Source of the DNA: Planomicrobium soli
GTDB taxonomy: Bacteria > Bacillota > Bacilli > Bacillales_A > Planococcaceae
Length of the DNA: 64,000 bases
Direction of reading: 5' to 3'
Assembly: GCF_003014655.1 (NCBI RefSeq)
Contig: NZ_PYAT01000009.1
Span: 88,450-152,449 of the forward strand
The stretch's first letter is position 1. Each line of letters starts with the position of its first letter. Under the pieces are notes generated by a model. It saw only the letters and a program-made list of their open reading frames with translations. It had not been told where the DNA came from and did not search any database. The position numbers and the translations under genes were made by a program. Below, in pieces: positions 15,820 to 24,211 of the stretch.

Positions 15820-16500
15820 TCACCATTTTATCCGAAATAAAACTTCAATCAGAAATTGCCTATGCTGTTCATCAATCGGCCAGCCGGCTATTTCCTCCTT
15901 TAGTTCTTCTCTTGTTCCATAGCCTTTGACAAAGCCGTTCAGCCGCGCAGCAAAAGTGGAATTGACCAGAAGGTTTGCTGTCGGATACAAATCTTCAAGT
16001 TGATCCAATGCTTTAGGATAACGTTTCAAGTAATATTTCTGATGGCGCTCCTCAGCCAAGGTGAAGCTGGTGAAAGGGGCTATATCGGTTTCGATTGTTT
16101 CCCCCAGTTCTTTTTCCATCTGTTTTTTAATCTTGTCTATCGCTGCTTTTTGTCGGCTGTTGTGGTAGCGCAGCAATGATATATATTGGCGCCCTTTGTA
16201 ATTATCACGGTTTGGATAGTGGTTTCGCCAGAAATGCAAGAGCATATCTTCGTAGCTTAAAATGGCGGGATCAAAATCAACTTCCACCGTTTCTGTATGG
16301 TCGCCCATATTCCGGTACGTCGGACTCAGAGTTGTGCCACCAGCAAAACCGACACGCGTCCGAACAACTCCGGGCAAGCTGCCAAATCGTGCTTCCGGTC
16401 CCCAAAAGCAACCCATGCCAAACGTGGCTGTCTCATATTTTTTCGAATGGTGCTCAATTTTTTGTTCAGCCCATTGAATAGTGAATGGCTCCTCTTCCAT
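15820..16500 (-). CDS. msrA: Peptide-methionine (S)-S-oxide reductase MsrA
   Basis: MsrA repairs S-epimer methionine sulfoxide in proteins, using thioredoxin. The catalytic Cys is in FGMGCFWGPEARF (about 30), and family motifs VRTRVGFAGG, TETVEVDFDP and FWRNHYPNRDNYKGRQY follow. At 226 residues it is longer than typical MsrA (about 175) because of a C-terminal extension after ERHQKYYLKR that has no visible Cys. A SigB-like promoter candidate lies upstream. No msrB gene is adjacent. Confidence 0.93.
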   Translation of the reverse strand: MEEEPFTIQWAEQKIEHHSKKYETATFGMGCFWGPEARFGSLPGVVRTRVGFAGGTTLSPTYRNMGDHTETVEVDFDPAILSYEDMLLHFWRNHYPNRDNYKGRQYISLLRYHNSRQKAAIDKIKKQMEKELGETIETDIAPFTSFTLAEERHQKYYLKRYPKALDQLEDLYPTANLLVNSTFAARLNGFVKGYGTREELKEEIAGWPIDEQHRQFLIEVLFRIKW

Positions 16501-16637
16501 ATGTATTCACTCCTCTGCCCACTTTGTTTTAACGTAAAAACCCTTTTTTATTTTAGATATTTTCCAACAACTTAATGGTAATATAAAAGTAACGCACGAT
16601 AATCAAAACTGCACTCGGAACACCCGCTAACTATTGT

Positions 16638-16664
16638 ATACCCTACTTTTATTTAGAATTTAAC
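16638..16664 (-). promoter_or_regulatory. SigB-like promoter candidate for msrA
   Basis: On the minus strand GTTAAA (16659-16664) is followed after 15 bases by GGGTAT (16638-16643). The -10 matches the sigma-B consensus exactly, while the -35 deviates. The 5' leader to the msrA ATG would be about 130 bases. Confidence 0.3.
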
Positions 16665-16684
16665 TTAAGGAAAGTAGTGATTGT

Positions 16685-17266
16685 ATGAATAGCCGAAGAA
16701 AGGAAATTACCGCCTATTTTGAGTCAATGGACCGCAGCTTTTTTATGGACACCAATAAAGAATTTGCCCGCTTGGACCAAGCGTTGCCCATTGGTTACGA
16801 GCAGACGATATCCCAGCCTTCACTCGTGTTGGAAATGACACTTGCTTTGGATTTGCAAGCCAATTCCAAAGTTTTGGAAATTGGGACCGGCTCAGGATTT
16901 CAGACAGCGCTTCTGGCTGAATTTTCACGGACCGTCTACACTGTTGAACGGATAGAAGCTTTGCACATCCGGGCAAAAGAGCGGTTGGCGGAAGCTGGTT
17001 ATGCCAATATTCAATTTAAATTAGCGGATGGCAGTTCGGGTTGGGAAGAACATGCACCATATGACCGAATCATGGTGACCGCCGCCGCTTCAGAAGTTCC
17101 GCAAGAACTGGTTGAACAGCTTGGAAATGGCGGGAAAATGATCATTCCGGTTGGCGGGCCGATGGTACAGGAATTACGGCTCATCGCCAAAGACAGTAAT
17201 GGCAAACTATCTTCCGAACTATTAAACCAAGTAGTCTTTGTCCGATTAAAAGGAAAATACGAATAG
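16685..17266 (+). CDS. Protein-L-isoaspartate O-methyltransferase-like methyltransferase (PCMT family)
   Basis: The 193-residue cytosolic enzyme has the SAM-binding motif VLEIGTGSGFQTALLAE (about 60-76), a QTISQP-like entry (YEQTISQPSL, about 38-48) and the post-motif PYDRIMVTAAASEVPQEL. These are typical of PCMT, which repairs isoaspartyl residues. It shares a divergent intergenic region with msrA, another protein-repair enzyme. PCMT is not universal in Bacillales, so a related methyltransferase cannot be excluded. Confidence 0.82.
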   Translation: MNSRRKEITAYFESMDRSFFMDTNKEFARLDQALPIGYEQTISQPSLVLEMTLALDLQANSKVLEIGTGSGFQTALLAEFSRTVYTVERIEALHIRAKERLAEAGYANIQFKLADGSSGWEEHAPYDRIMVTAAASEVPQELVEQLGNGGKMIIPVGGPMVQELRLIAKDSNGKLSSELLNQVVFVRLKGKYE

Positions 17267-17276
17267 CACATAAAGA

Positions 17277-17318
17277 GACCGTCCTTCAATGCTAAAGACT
17301 TTGAAGGCGGCCTTTTTT
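17277..17318 (+). terminator. Terminator of the PCMT-like gene
   Basis: The stem CCTTCAA (17283-17289) with TTGAAGG (17301-17307) is extended outward with one bulge and followed by six T. It ends at the stop codon of the convergent ctaG-like gene. Confidence 0.82.
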
Positions 17319-18108
17319 AATTAACCTGATTGCCGCATTCTTCTGCCAAGCGCGGCCGTGACGCTTTATACCATTGATGGCAAAGAATCACGATAAGCAT
17401 CAAATCGACAGCATCCCCTCCATAATACATTAGCATGCCTCCAGCTTCCGCTTCTTGCCTTGGAACGCCGGCTGGCGGATGGGCGTAGATATATTTTGAC
17501 AAAATGCCGTGTCCAGCCAATGCCAGCGTCAGCAGGATGGCGCGGTAAAGAGGACTGAACCGGTGCGGTACGGGATCGATATAAATGATTGCTGCCGTAA
17601 ACAAATAGCCGGCTAAAAAAAGATGTGCGTGGATAATAACTCCCACTAATTGGCTATCGTGCATGGCCTGATACAGATTAGTGGTATACAGCAAATAGAG
17701 GCCGCCGATATTGAGGATTACAGCGGTAACCGGATGGCTGAGAAAGAGGAAAAATCTGCTTTTCAATAGGCGCGTCAAGTTCCGGGCGGAAGCCACGTTT
17801 AATGTTCTTAAAAGCAATGTCATTGGAGCTGACAGCACCATCAAGAGCGGAGCCAGCATACCAAGCAGCAAATGCGCCACCATGTGAGCGACAAAATTTG
17901 AATGTGACTGGATTGCCAATGGGCTCGTTAAAGCGAATGCCATACATAAGATTCCCATGCTCCATAATGCAGTCCGGTGCCAAGGCCACGCCCGACGCTT
18001 TTTATTGGATATAAAAACGCCTGTGACATAAAGGACCCATCCTGTAAGCAGCAAAATCATATACAAAAGCATAATGGCCGATTGTTCTGCATGTCCGGAA
18101 TGCTCCAT
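17317..18108 (-). CDS. ctaG: Cytochrome c oxidase assembly factor CtaG (caa3 type)
   Basis: The 263-residue protein is very hydrophobic with seven or so membrane segments, and has the caa3_CtaG pattern of conserved His residues in the membrane (SNFVAHMVAHLLLGMLAPLL; VGVIIHAHLFLAGYLF; PVPHRFSP; LAGHGILSKYIYAHPP). CtaG is needed for assembly of active caa3 oxidase, perhaps in copper insertion. No cta operon is adjacent, so this may be a stand-alone paralogue. It follows the DUF2243 gene with only 4 bases between, and both may be read from a SigB-like promoter. Confidence 0.87.
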   Translation of the reverse strand: MEHSGHAEQSAIMLLYMILLLTGWVLYVTGVFISNKKRRAWPWHRTALWSMGILCMAFALTSPLAIQSHSNFVAHMVAHLLLGMLAPLLMVLSAPMTLLLRTLNVASARNLTRLLKSRFFLFLSHPVTAVILNIGGLYLLYTTNLYQAMHDSQLVGVIIHAHLFLAGYLFTAAIIYIDPVPHRFSPLYRAILLTLALAGHGILSKYIYAHPPAGVPRQEAEAGGMLMYYGGDAVDLMLIVILCHQWYKASRPRLAEECGNQVN

Positions 18109-18112
18109 GCTC

Positions 18113-18619
18113 TCACCGCTCCGTTTTTATTTTATTGGACGTCTTCCGCGTCTTCATCAACAGATAAATTCCGATTGCCATAAATACAAGGGCTATTATG
18201 TTCCAAACCAAGTCGTACATAAAAATGTCCACACCGTAACGGATCTGGTGCAGCTTCATCAATTTATGCTGGATCAGGCCGTCGTAAAGTTGAAAGGCCC
18301 CGGCTCCCAAGAAGGCGCCGCCAATCCACCTTTTCGGCCATAGCCCTTTTCTGCGCCGAAGGTTGGCATACATGAAAAGAGAGCCTACTGTTGCGAACCA
18401 ACTAAACGCATGGAAGATGCCATCAGAAACAAGCCCGATATCTGTCGTGGATTTATCGTAGAAATGGTGCCAATGCAGGATTTGATGAAAGACGGCTTCA
18501 TCGATGAACGCGGCAAAGCCAATACCGAATAATATCCCGGACCAAAGATTGAATGACGAGTAAACGACACGATTTTTTGCTGTAGTATGATCTATTGAAT
18601 TGCCATTGGTAATTGCCAT
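18113..18619 (-). CDS. DUF2243 family membrane protein
   Basis: The 168-residue protein has four predicted membrane segments. It carries the DUF2243 signature of conserved acidic and His residues in membrane segments: GFAAFIDEAVFHQILHWHHF and SDGIFHAFSWFATVGSLF. The function is unknown. The tight pairing with CtaG, and the His-rich intramembrane motif, suggest a metal or heme-related role, which is inference. GGAGGGGGAGTT precedes the ATG. Confidence 0.85.
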   Translation of the reverse strand: MAITNGNSIDHTTAKNRVVYSSFNLWSGILFGIGFAAFIDEAVFHQILHWHHFYDKSTTDIGLVSDGIFHAFSWFATVGSLFMYANLRRRKGLWPKRWIGGAFLGAGAFQLYDGLIQHKLMKLHQIRYGVDIFMYDLVWNIIALVFMAIGIYLLMKTRKTSNKIKTER

Positions 18620-18700
18620 AACTCCCCCTCCTTTTTCACTGCTACTTTTTTACTTGTATTTTTTCAAAATAGAATATCAGCCGCTCTAAGTTGGTAAAAA

Positions 18701-18726
18701 ATACCCTTTTACCCAGTACTTCAAAC
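18701..18726 (-). promoter_or_regulatory. SigB-like promoter of the DUF2243-ctaG operon
   Basis: On the minus strand GTTTGA (18721-18726), 14 bases, then GGGTAT (18701-18706) matches the sigma-B consensus at nearly every position. The start would be near 18693, about 75 bases before the ATG. Confidence 0.48.
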
Positions 18727-18854
18727 ATTTCATAGTTCAAGCTAATCGACAATATTTCATCGCTGAATACTGCGAAATTTGAGAAGTGCTAGAAAGGAAT
18801 ATACCCAAAAACTAATATCTGGATCGATTTTTCACTTCAACTGATAGAATATTC

Positions 18855-18883
18855 TTTCACTCCCCATTGCTCTCCCGTATAAT
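18855..18883 (+). promoter_or_regulatory. Sigma-A promoter of the DUF2294 gene
   Basis: TTTCAC (18855-18860), a 17-base spacer and a perfect TATAAT (18878-18883) lie 50 bases upstream of the ATG at 18936. Confidence 0.55.
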
Positions 18884-18935
18884 GATTCTTTAATGAAGGA
18901 CGTTTTTTCTTCCGCAATAGAGGAGCTGAACACTT

Positions 18936-19631
18936 ATGTCAAAGGAAAAAACGATTCATACAGAAATTGGATCCTATATTTCCACTTTGATACGCGATCA
19001 TTTTGGGAAAGGCCCAACCTCAGCGTATGTTGCTTTTGCGCGACCATTTATCACGATTCATCTTCGCGGATTTTTGACACCTACCGAAAAAGTCCTTTTA
19101 AAACAGAAGGCGCCAAACCAAGTATTGAAAATCAGGGATTTACTGATGAAAGACTTGATTTTAGAGATCAAGCTCGGATTGTGGAAAATAGGGGAACTAG
19201 ATGTAAAAGAAGTGTATGCCGATTGGAATCTGGATAACAAGAGCGGCATGATTATTGCGGTTTTGAATGAAGAAACAGAACAAAAGAATTTTGAATGGCC
19301 AAAAGACGTTGATGAAAAAACTTTTCAAGAAGAGATAGTCAGAGCCAGCATAAAAGCGCAAAAAGCGCCAGGCGGCATAGATGTCTATTGGCTAAACGAC
19401 CGGACTGTCCTTGCAGAACGAACGGAAATTTTAGTGGCAGTCGAAAAAGAGCTGATCAAAAATGGCTTCAGTGAAGAATTGAAACTTGCTAAACGTCCAC
19501 TAGAACGGAAGGTATTGGCTGAAGTTCAATTAGAAACTGTTTTGAAAAGGAACATTGCCGAAACCTTTGTAGAGTGGAACTTTGATACAGATAAGGCTTA
19601 CACAGTCTTCATCCTTGAGCCGAAAAAATAA
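18936..19631 (+). CDS. Tandem DUF2294 domain protein
   Basis: The 231-residue protein consists of two related domains of about 110 residues. Copy 1 (about 1-115) has the DUF2294 hallmark FGKGPTSAYVAFARPFITI and LRGFLTPTEKVLL, ending in EVYADWNLDNKSGMIIAVL. Copy 2 (about 125-231) ends in the parallel ETFVEWNFDTDKAYTVFIL and has lost the Gly-rich start. No membrane segment or catalytic motif is visible, and the function of the family is unknown to me. GGAGCTGAACACTT precedes the ATG. A strong bidirectional terminator follows. Confidence 0.75.
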   Translation: MSKEKTIHTEIGSYISTLIRDHFGKGPTSAYVAFARPFITIHLRGFLTPTEKVLLKQKAPNQVLKIRDLLMKDLILEIKLGLWKIGELDVKEVYADWNLDNKSGMIIAVLNEETEQKNFEWPKDVDEKTFQEEIVRASIKAQKAPGGIDVYWLNDRTVLAERTEILVAVEKELIKNGFSEELKLAKRPLERKVLAEVQLETVLKRNIAETFVEWNFDTDKAYTVFILEPKK

Positions 19632-19680
19632 GAGCGAACGAAAAATACCACCTGCATGGTGGATCTCCATTCGCTCTTTT
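19630..19680. terminator. Bidirectional terminator between the DUF2294 gene and a small convergent gene
   Basis: Outer arms AAGAGCGAA (19630-19638) and TTCGCTCTT (19670-19678) enclose an inner CCACC/GGTGG hairpin (19648-19662). The minus strand continues with ATTTTTT. Confidence 0.75.
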
Positions 19681-19792
19681 CCGTTGCCGATAGATGACAG
19701 CCACAGTACTCGATGCTTACATTCTAATGCAAATGCTCTGCATACTGAGTTTCTTTCCGTCTTTATCATCAGAATATCTGGCTAATTTAGCA

Positions 19793-19987
19793 TTATTCAA
19801 TAATAATCTGGACAGAGCGGCAGTACACACACATCGAATACATCTTTTGGGTAATCAGCTGCTCAATATAGGCAGCAGAATCAGTAAACTCCCTTTTGTT
19901 TACTGGAGTTTCTACAAAGCCGCAACGATCTCCAGCATGTTGCCTTTGATGGATTTGCTTTTTTTTATGGTCAATAAAATAATTCAA
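19793..19987 (-). CDS. Small Cys-containing protein of unknown function
   Basis: The 64-residue frame starts with TTG at 19987, preceded by AAGGAAGAG, and ends between two terminators. The composition is protein-like: N-terminal YFIDHKKKQIH, a central HAGDRCGF and KREFTDSAAYIEQL, and a C-terminal CVYC. The Cys residues could form a metal site. It resembles small uncharacterised Bacillales proteins from memory, without a family name. The open frame on the opposite strand (19694-20092) looks like a shadow. Confidence 0.5.
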   Translation of the reverse strand: MNYFIDHKKKQIHQRQHAGDRCGFVETPVNKREFTDSAAYIEQLITQKMYSMCVYCRSVQIIIE

Positions 19988-20013
19988 CTCTATTTCTCTT
20001 CCTTTCTATTCTA

Positions 20014-20060
20014 CAAAAAAACCGAAAAGAGCTCTCTCAAAAGAGAACTTCTTTCCGGTT
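20014..20060 (-). terminator. Terminator of the HMA-like gene, upstream of the small Cys-containing gene
   Basis: Arms AACCG.AAAGA (20020-20030) and TCTTT.CGGTT (20050-20060) are followed by seven T on the minus strand. It lies only about 27 bases before the start of the 64-residue frame, so it could also act as an attenuator for it. Confidence 0.6.
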
Positions 20061-20223
20061 TTGTAGGCAGCTCTAACGTCTGTTACATCTAACCAAATAT
20101 TGAATTATATTAAACCAAAATCATATTCATTGAGAAGGTATAGTCATCCAAATTGGAAACACTATTGTTTTCCAAGTATACTAAGCATACTTGTTTCGTA
20201 ACACTAAGTAAAGGGTTTACCTT

Positions 20224-20436
20224 CTATTGGTCTGTCACATGATAACCTTCAAGTTGAATTCTTTTTGTTAATTGATCCGCTGATATTTGAGTTGGATCAA
20301 AAGTGATCGCAACTTCGCCTTCTTCAATATCTACTAAAGCCCGTTCAACTTCCTCCATTTCAATCAGAAAAGACTCTAATGACTGCAACGTTTTTTCTTC
20401 TGTCGCCTCTTGCACTTGAATTGTCATTGTTTCCAT
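20224..20436 (-). CDS. Heavy-metal-associated-like small protein lacking the metal-binding CXXC
   Basis: The 70-residue protein follows the ferredoxin-like pattern of CopZ/HMA domains (beta strand METMTIQVQ, helix LQSLESFLIEMEEVERALVDI, strands GEVAITFDPTQISADQL, and C-terminal GYHVTD). The GMXCXXC loop is replaced by EATEEKTL, so copper binding through the canonical site is impossible. It may have a regulatory or structural role. AAGGATG precedes the ATG. Confidence 0.7.
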   Translation of the reverse strand: METMTIQVQEATEEKTLQSLESFLIEMEEVERALVDIEEGEVAITFDPTQISADQLTKRIQLEGYHVTDQ

Positions 20437-20510
20437 AAAAAATCATCCTTCCCGCTATAGATTTCTTATCTATACCCGGAAACCGAAAGGAATAAAAGAA
20501 AAGAGACAAA

Positions 20511-20534
20511 CAGCAGAGACAAAAGTCTCCACTG
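20511..20534 (-). terminator. Terminator of topB
   Basis: The GAGAC-AAAA-GTCTC hairpin has outer CAG/CTG pairs. A T-rich tail follows on the minus strand. Confidence 0.6.
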
Positions 20535-22631
20535 TCAGAATTCCATCTTTAATTTCCCGTCTTCAAGCAGCAGCTTAGCATTGAACTTCTTTCCGTTTTT
20601 GGAGACAAATCCTTTTAGCACCGGCGTTTTTCCTTTTGTGCATAAATACTCGATTTGTTTGGCCGTCAACCTCTTTTTCAAGAATACAGCGGGGAACGAT
20701 TGCTTACATTCTGTACAATTGTAATAGCCCTTACTCGATATAATTATGCCTTTTTTGCATGTTGGGCATGGGGCAATCTCTTCTTTTCCAGTCGGCATTG
20801 CCATTTGGTCCGGCAAGCCGTTTTTTTGCATCTGTGCTGGCACTTCATCCAACAGCTTCTGAATAAACTTCCCGATGGTGGCAAGGAATACTTCTGAAGA
20901 TCCCTCCCCATTGCCAATTTTCTTTAGGTATGTTTCCCATTTTGCAGTCATGGAAGGGCTGGAAAGCAAGTTTCCTTCAATCGACTGGCATAAAATCCGC
21001 CCTTTGTCGGTGATTGAAACAATATTTTTGTTTACCGCAATGTATTCGTGGCGTTTAATTGTTTCGATAATTCCACTCCGGGTCGCTTCGGTGCCAAGCC
21101 CCTCGATTTCTTTTAAAATTTCGGTATCTTCCACATCTTCCACAAACTTACCGCACGTCTTCATCATGGCAATCAATTGCCCCTCTGTATACGGCTTCGG
21201 CGGTGTGGTCATGCCTTCTTTTACGGCCACTTTGCTTTTTACCGGCTCTTGCTCCTGCAGTTGCGGAAGAGAAGGTTCTGCCTTGGCGTCACGGGTTGAG
21301 GGAAACAGCTCTTTCCAGCCTTGCTCAAGCTCAGTCTTGCCAATTGTGAAAAAATCCAATCCGTTCACACTGGTTGTTACTTTTGTTTCCGCGTAGCGGT
21401 AATCCTTATGGAACATCGCCAATGTTGTCCGAAGCACTTCTTCATACAAGTTGCGTTCATCACGCGCTAAACCATCAAGTTTCTTAGTCGTGGGCAAAGT
21501 TTTTGTGGGAATGATGGCATAATGCTCCTGTACTTTTGCGTTATCTACAAAACGTTTCTTCGGAGCTTTTGAAAATATCGGAAAAGCAGTACCGATCAAT
21601 TGCTGATACGCTTCTACTTGGTTTGCCAAATAAGCGAATTCGCTTGTTGTAATGTGCTGCGCATCCGTTCTTGGGTAACTGACAAGTTTTTTTTCGTAGA
21701 GCCCTTGCATGACCGACAGTACTTTTGAAGGGCTGTATTTCCACTTTCGGTTAGCCGCTGCCTGCAATGTTGACAGTGAGTGCAGTTGAGGAGGAGGCGT
21801 CCGCTTTTCAGTTGTTTTCACCGAGGTGACCGTCCCGTCCGCTTTACCGGATATACCGTGCTTTGAAAGCAGCTCTTCCGCTTCCTTACGCTCTTTTGAC
21901 TTTAATTTCGCTTTGCCTTTGTAGCTTCCTTTTTCCGCGTCAAATATCCCTTCGATCTCATAGAACGGCTCCGGCACAAACGCTTCAATTTCTTTTTCAC
22001 GCTGGTAAATCAGGAAGACTGTTGGCGTTTGCACCCGGCCGATGGCAAAAACTTCTCGGATCCCTTTTGCCTGAAGCAATAGTGAATACAGGCGGGAACC
22101 GTTCATTCCTACCAGCCAGTCACTGATTTGCCGTGCCTTCGCCTCTTCATACAATAAGAGGTCCTGTCGGTTGTCGCGAAGTTCCTGAAACCCTTTTCTC
22201 ACTTCATCCACTTCAAGGGAGTTGATCCATAGCCGCTTGATCGTCTTTCCTTTTGCGCCCGTTTGGTAGTAAATGCTGTAAAAAATATTAGAACCTTCCC
22301 GGTCAACGTCGCAGGCGTTGATGACGGTATCGGTTTGCTGTATGAGTTTTTTGATGATATTAAATTGCTGGGCCTTGCCACGGGCCACTTGAAATTGATA
22401 ATTCGCCGGCAAAATAGGCAAAGCGGCAAGCGACCACTTGCCCCATTTTGGATCATATGCTTTTGGTTCCTTCAATTCGACGAGGTGGCCAATCCCCCAC
22501 GTAATATAGGCGCCTTCAGGAAAAATGGCATTCGGGGCGACTTCTATATAGCCATCGCGCTTTGTTGTCTTGAACGCATCGGCGTAGGCTTTTGCCTGGC
22601 TCGGTTTTTCGGCCACAATTACTGGTTTCAT
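20535..22631 (-). CDS. topB: DNA topoisomerase III
   Basis: This type IA topoisomerase relaxes and decatenates DNA through a tyrosyl-DNA intermediate. The 698-residue protein has a Toprim domain (about 1-140, VIVAEKPSQAKAYA and the acidic NACDVDREG), the active-site Tyr in LVSYPRTDAQH (about 310), and a C-terminal zinc-finger region CPTC..CTEC with a trailing domain. The frame is open to 22691, but the conserved MKPVIVAEKPSQ start at 22631 has AAAGGAAG upstream and is chosen. The size matches Bacillus TopB. Confidence 0.95.
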   Translation of the reverse strand: MKPVIVAEKPSQAKAYADAFKTTKRDGYIEVAPNAIFPEGAYITWGIGHLVELKEPKAYDPKWGKWSLAALPILPANYQFQVARGKAQQFNIIKKLIQQTDTVINACDVDREGSNIFYSIYYQTGAKGKTIKRLWINSLEVDEVRKGFQELRDNRQDLLLYEEAKARQISDWLVGMNGSRLYSLLLQAKGIREVFAIGRVQTPTVFLIYQREKEIEAFVPEPFYEIEGIFDAEKGSYKGKAKLKSKERKEAEELLSKHGISGKADGTVTSVKTTEKRTPPPQLHSLSTLQAAANRKWKYSPSKVLSVMQGLYEKKLVSYPRTDAQHITTSEFAYLANQVEAYQQLIGTAFPIFSKAPKKRFVDNAKVQEHYAIIPTKTLPTTKKLDGLARDERNLYEEVLRTTLAMFHKDYRYAETKVTTSVNGLDFFTIGKTELEQGWKELFPSTRDAKAEPSLPQLQEQEPVKSKVAVKEGMTTPPKPYTEGQLIAMMKTCGKFVEDVEDTEILKEIEGLGTEATRSGIIETIKRHEYIAVNKNIVSITDKGRILCQSIEGNLLSSPSMTAKWETYLKKIGNGEGSSEVFLATIGKFIQKLLDEVPAQMQKNGLPDQMAMPTGKEEIAPCPTCKKGIIISSKGYYNCTECKQSFPAVFLKKRLTAKQIEYLCTKGKTPVLKGFVSKNGKKFNAKLLLEDGKLKMEF

Positions 22632-22705
22632 ATTATACTTCCTTTCACGCATTTCCTTTCTTTTATTGTACTCTTTCCCCAACAGAAGCAAAGAAATTCA
22701 ATCCG

Positions 22706-23386
22706 CTATTTTGCACTATCCGACAGCATATCAGCAAAATCTTTCTTAATATGGTCTTTTTCACCGAATATCATGATTTTGTCGCCAACCTGCAACTTTT
22801 CGTTAAACAAATCTTTGCGCAAAATCTCATCGCCTCTGCGAATGAACAACAGGTGGAGATCAGCATCTTTCATAATGAGTTCTTCTGCCCGAAGGCTATC
22901 GTACTTTGAACCTTCTTTAATGTCTACGAGAGCCACCATGTCCTCTTCTTTTAAACTTAACGCTGTTTTTAGCGGCCAGTCTTCAAGATCGTACTCTTCG
23001 TCCAGTTCGTGCTCAAACTTAGCAACCAGGAACTTCTTGACCTTTCCACTTCTTAAAATCATTAATATAACAAAAAGAGCCCCAACAAAAACAAGCATGT
23101 TATTAATCCGCAAGTCGTTGGAAAGGAGCGACGCAATTGATGAAATCATGACCGCGAGCGAGAAATATCCAAATAAGATTACCGTTGCGCTGATTTTTCT
23201 GCGGATTGGATGATCAATAATCAGGGAAGCTTCATCCGTGGTGAAGCCGGTTGCCGTCAACATGGAGATCACTTGATAACGCGCTATCTGTTTTTTAAGA
23301 CCAGTTGCGACAAACAACATTGTTGCAATTTCGATCACCAGCAACATGATGGATAAATAAATTAAGATAAACAGAAACTCTCCCAT
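22706..23386 (-). CDS. Membrane protein with C-terminal TrkA-C (RCK-C) domain
   Basis: The 226-residue protein has three membrane segments (about 5-28, 67-88, 94-112) and a cytosolic C-terminal TrkA-C domain (about 145-220, SKYDSLRAEELIMKDADLHLLFIRRGDEIL and LQVGDKIMIFGE). TrkA-C domains bind ligands such as cyclic di-AMP or nucleotides in K+ transport proteins. There is no channel or pore motif, so it may be an accessory or sensory protein. It lies upstream of topB on the same strand, 74 bases away. Confidence 0.8.
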   Translation of the reverse strand: MGEFLFILIYLSIMLLVIEIATMLFVATGLKKQIARYQVISMLTATGFTTDEASLIIDHPIRRKISATVILFGYFSLAVMISSIASLLSNDLRINNMLVFVGALFVILMILRSGKVKKFLVAKFEHELDEEYDLEDWPLKTALSLKEEDMVALVDIKEGSKYDSLRAEELIMKDADLHLLFIRRGDEILRKDLFNEKLQVGDKIMIFGEKDHIKKDFADMLSDSAK

Positions 23387-23518
23387 TTTTTTCCCCCATT
23401 CTTGCTTATATGGAGCATATTCCCGTAAATTGAAGTTTAAAATCCTCCGAAAAAGAAATACTCCGTAGTATAATAGGAGAAGATGAATTGTTCCAGTGAA
23501 AAGAATGGAGAGAACCCT

Positions 23519-24211
23519 ATGACAATAAACAGCAGATCTGCTTTGCTTGCAGGAGCCAGTGGTTTAGTCGGCACTGAGTTGCTGCATGTACTGCTCGAAA
23601 ACCCTGTTTATGAACACGTAAAGATAATGGTCCGAAAACCTTTGGATGCCAAGCATCCTAAATTAGAACAAGTTGTTGTCGACTATGAAGAACTTGAAAA
23701 CTACTCAATTCACTTTAAGGTCCATGATGTCTATTGCTGCTTGGGAACCACCATCAAAAAAGCGGGTTCCCAGGAAGCCTTCAAGAAAGTGGATTATGAA
23801 TATCCAGTGAGACTTGCCAATATGGCGAGTGTGCACGGCGTCCAAAACTTTCTTATCGTTTCCGCCCTTGGAGCAGATGCAGAATCGAAAGTTTTTTACA
23901 GCAAAACTAAAGGGGAACTTGAAGAGCAGTTGAAAAAACTTGAACTTCCTGCTCTGCACATCTTCCGCCCTTCACTTTTGCTCGGCAATCGCCAGGAATT
24001 CCGTTTGGGTGAGAAGACGGCGATTGCGTTAAGCCCAATTTTCAGCCTTTTCCTCACCGGTCCTTTACAGAAATACAAACCTGTAAGCGCTAGAAGCGTC
24101 GCTAACGCCATGTATACAATCGCTCAAATAAATCAAACCGGCATCTATACGTATCCTTCTGACCAAATCAAGAAAATTAATCAACAAACTATACATGAAA
24201 CAAAAAGATGA
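23519..24211 (+). CDS. NAD(P)-binding atypical SDR protein, TIP30/HTATIP2-like
   Basis: The 230-residue protein has the dinucleotide-binding motif LLAGASGLVGTELL at the N-terminus, DVYCCLGTTIKKAGSQEAF, and VSALGADAESKVFYSKTKGELE with the Tyr-XXX-Lys pair (YSKTK). IFRPSLLLGNR follows. This matches NAD(P)H-binding epimerase-like proteins related to HTATIP2; the substrate is unknown. The frame opens at 23483, but GGAG lies 8 bases before the ATG at 23519. The stop codon is embedded in the terminator. Confidence 0.85.
   Translation: MTINSRSALLAGASGLVGTELLHVLLENPVYEHVKIMVRKPLDAKHPKLEQVVVDYEELENYSIHFKVHDVYCCLGTTIKKAGSQEAFKKVDYEYPVRLANMASVHGVQNFLIVSALGADAESKVFYSKTKGELEEQLKKLELPALHIFRPSLLLGNRQEFRLGEKTAIALSPIFSLFLTGPLQKYKPVSARSVANAMYTIAQINQTGIYTYPSDQIKKINQQTIHETKR

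Noticed and set aside
22263..23213. Long plus-strand open frame of 316 codons across the topB-TrkA region
   Set aside because: It lies opposite well-supported genes, has no ribosome binding site and shows no protein family resemblance, so it is a shadow frame.
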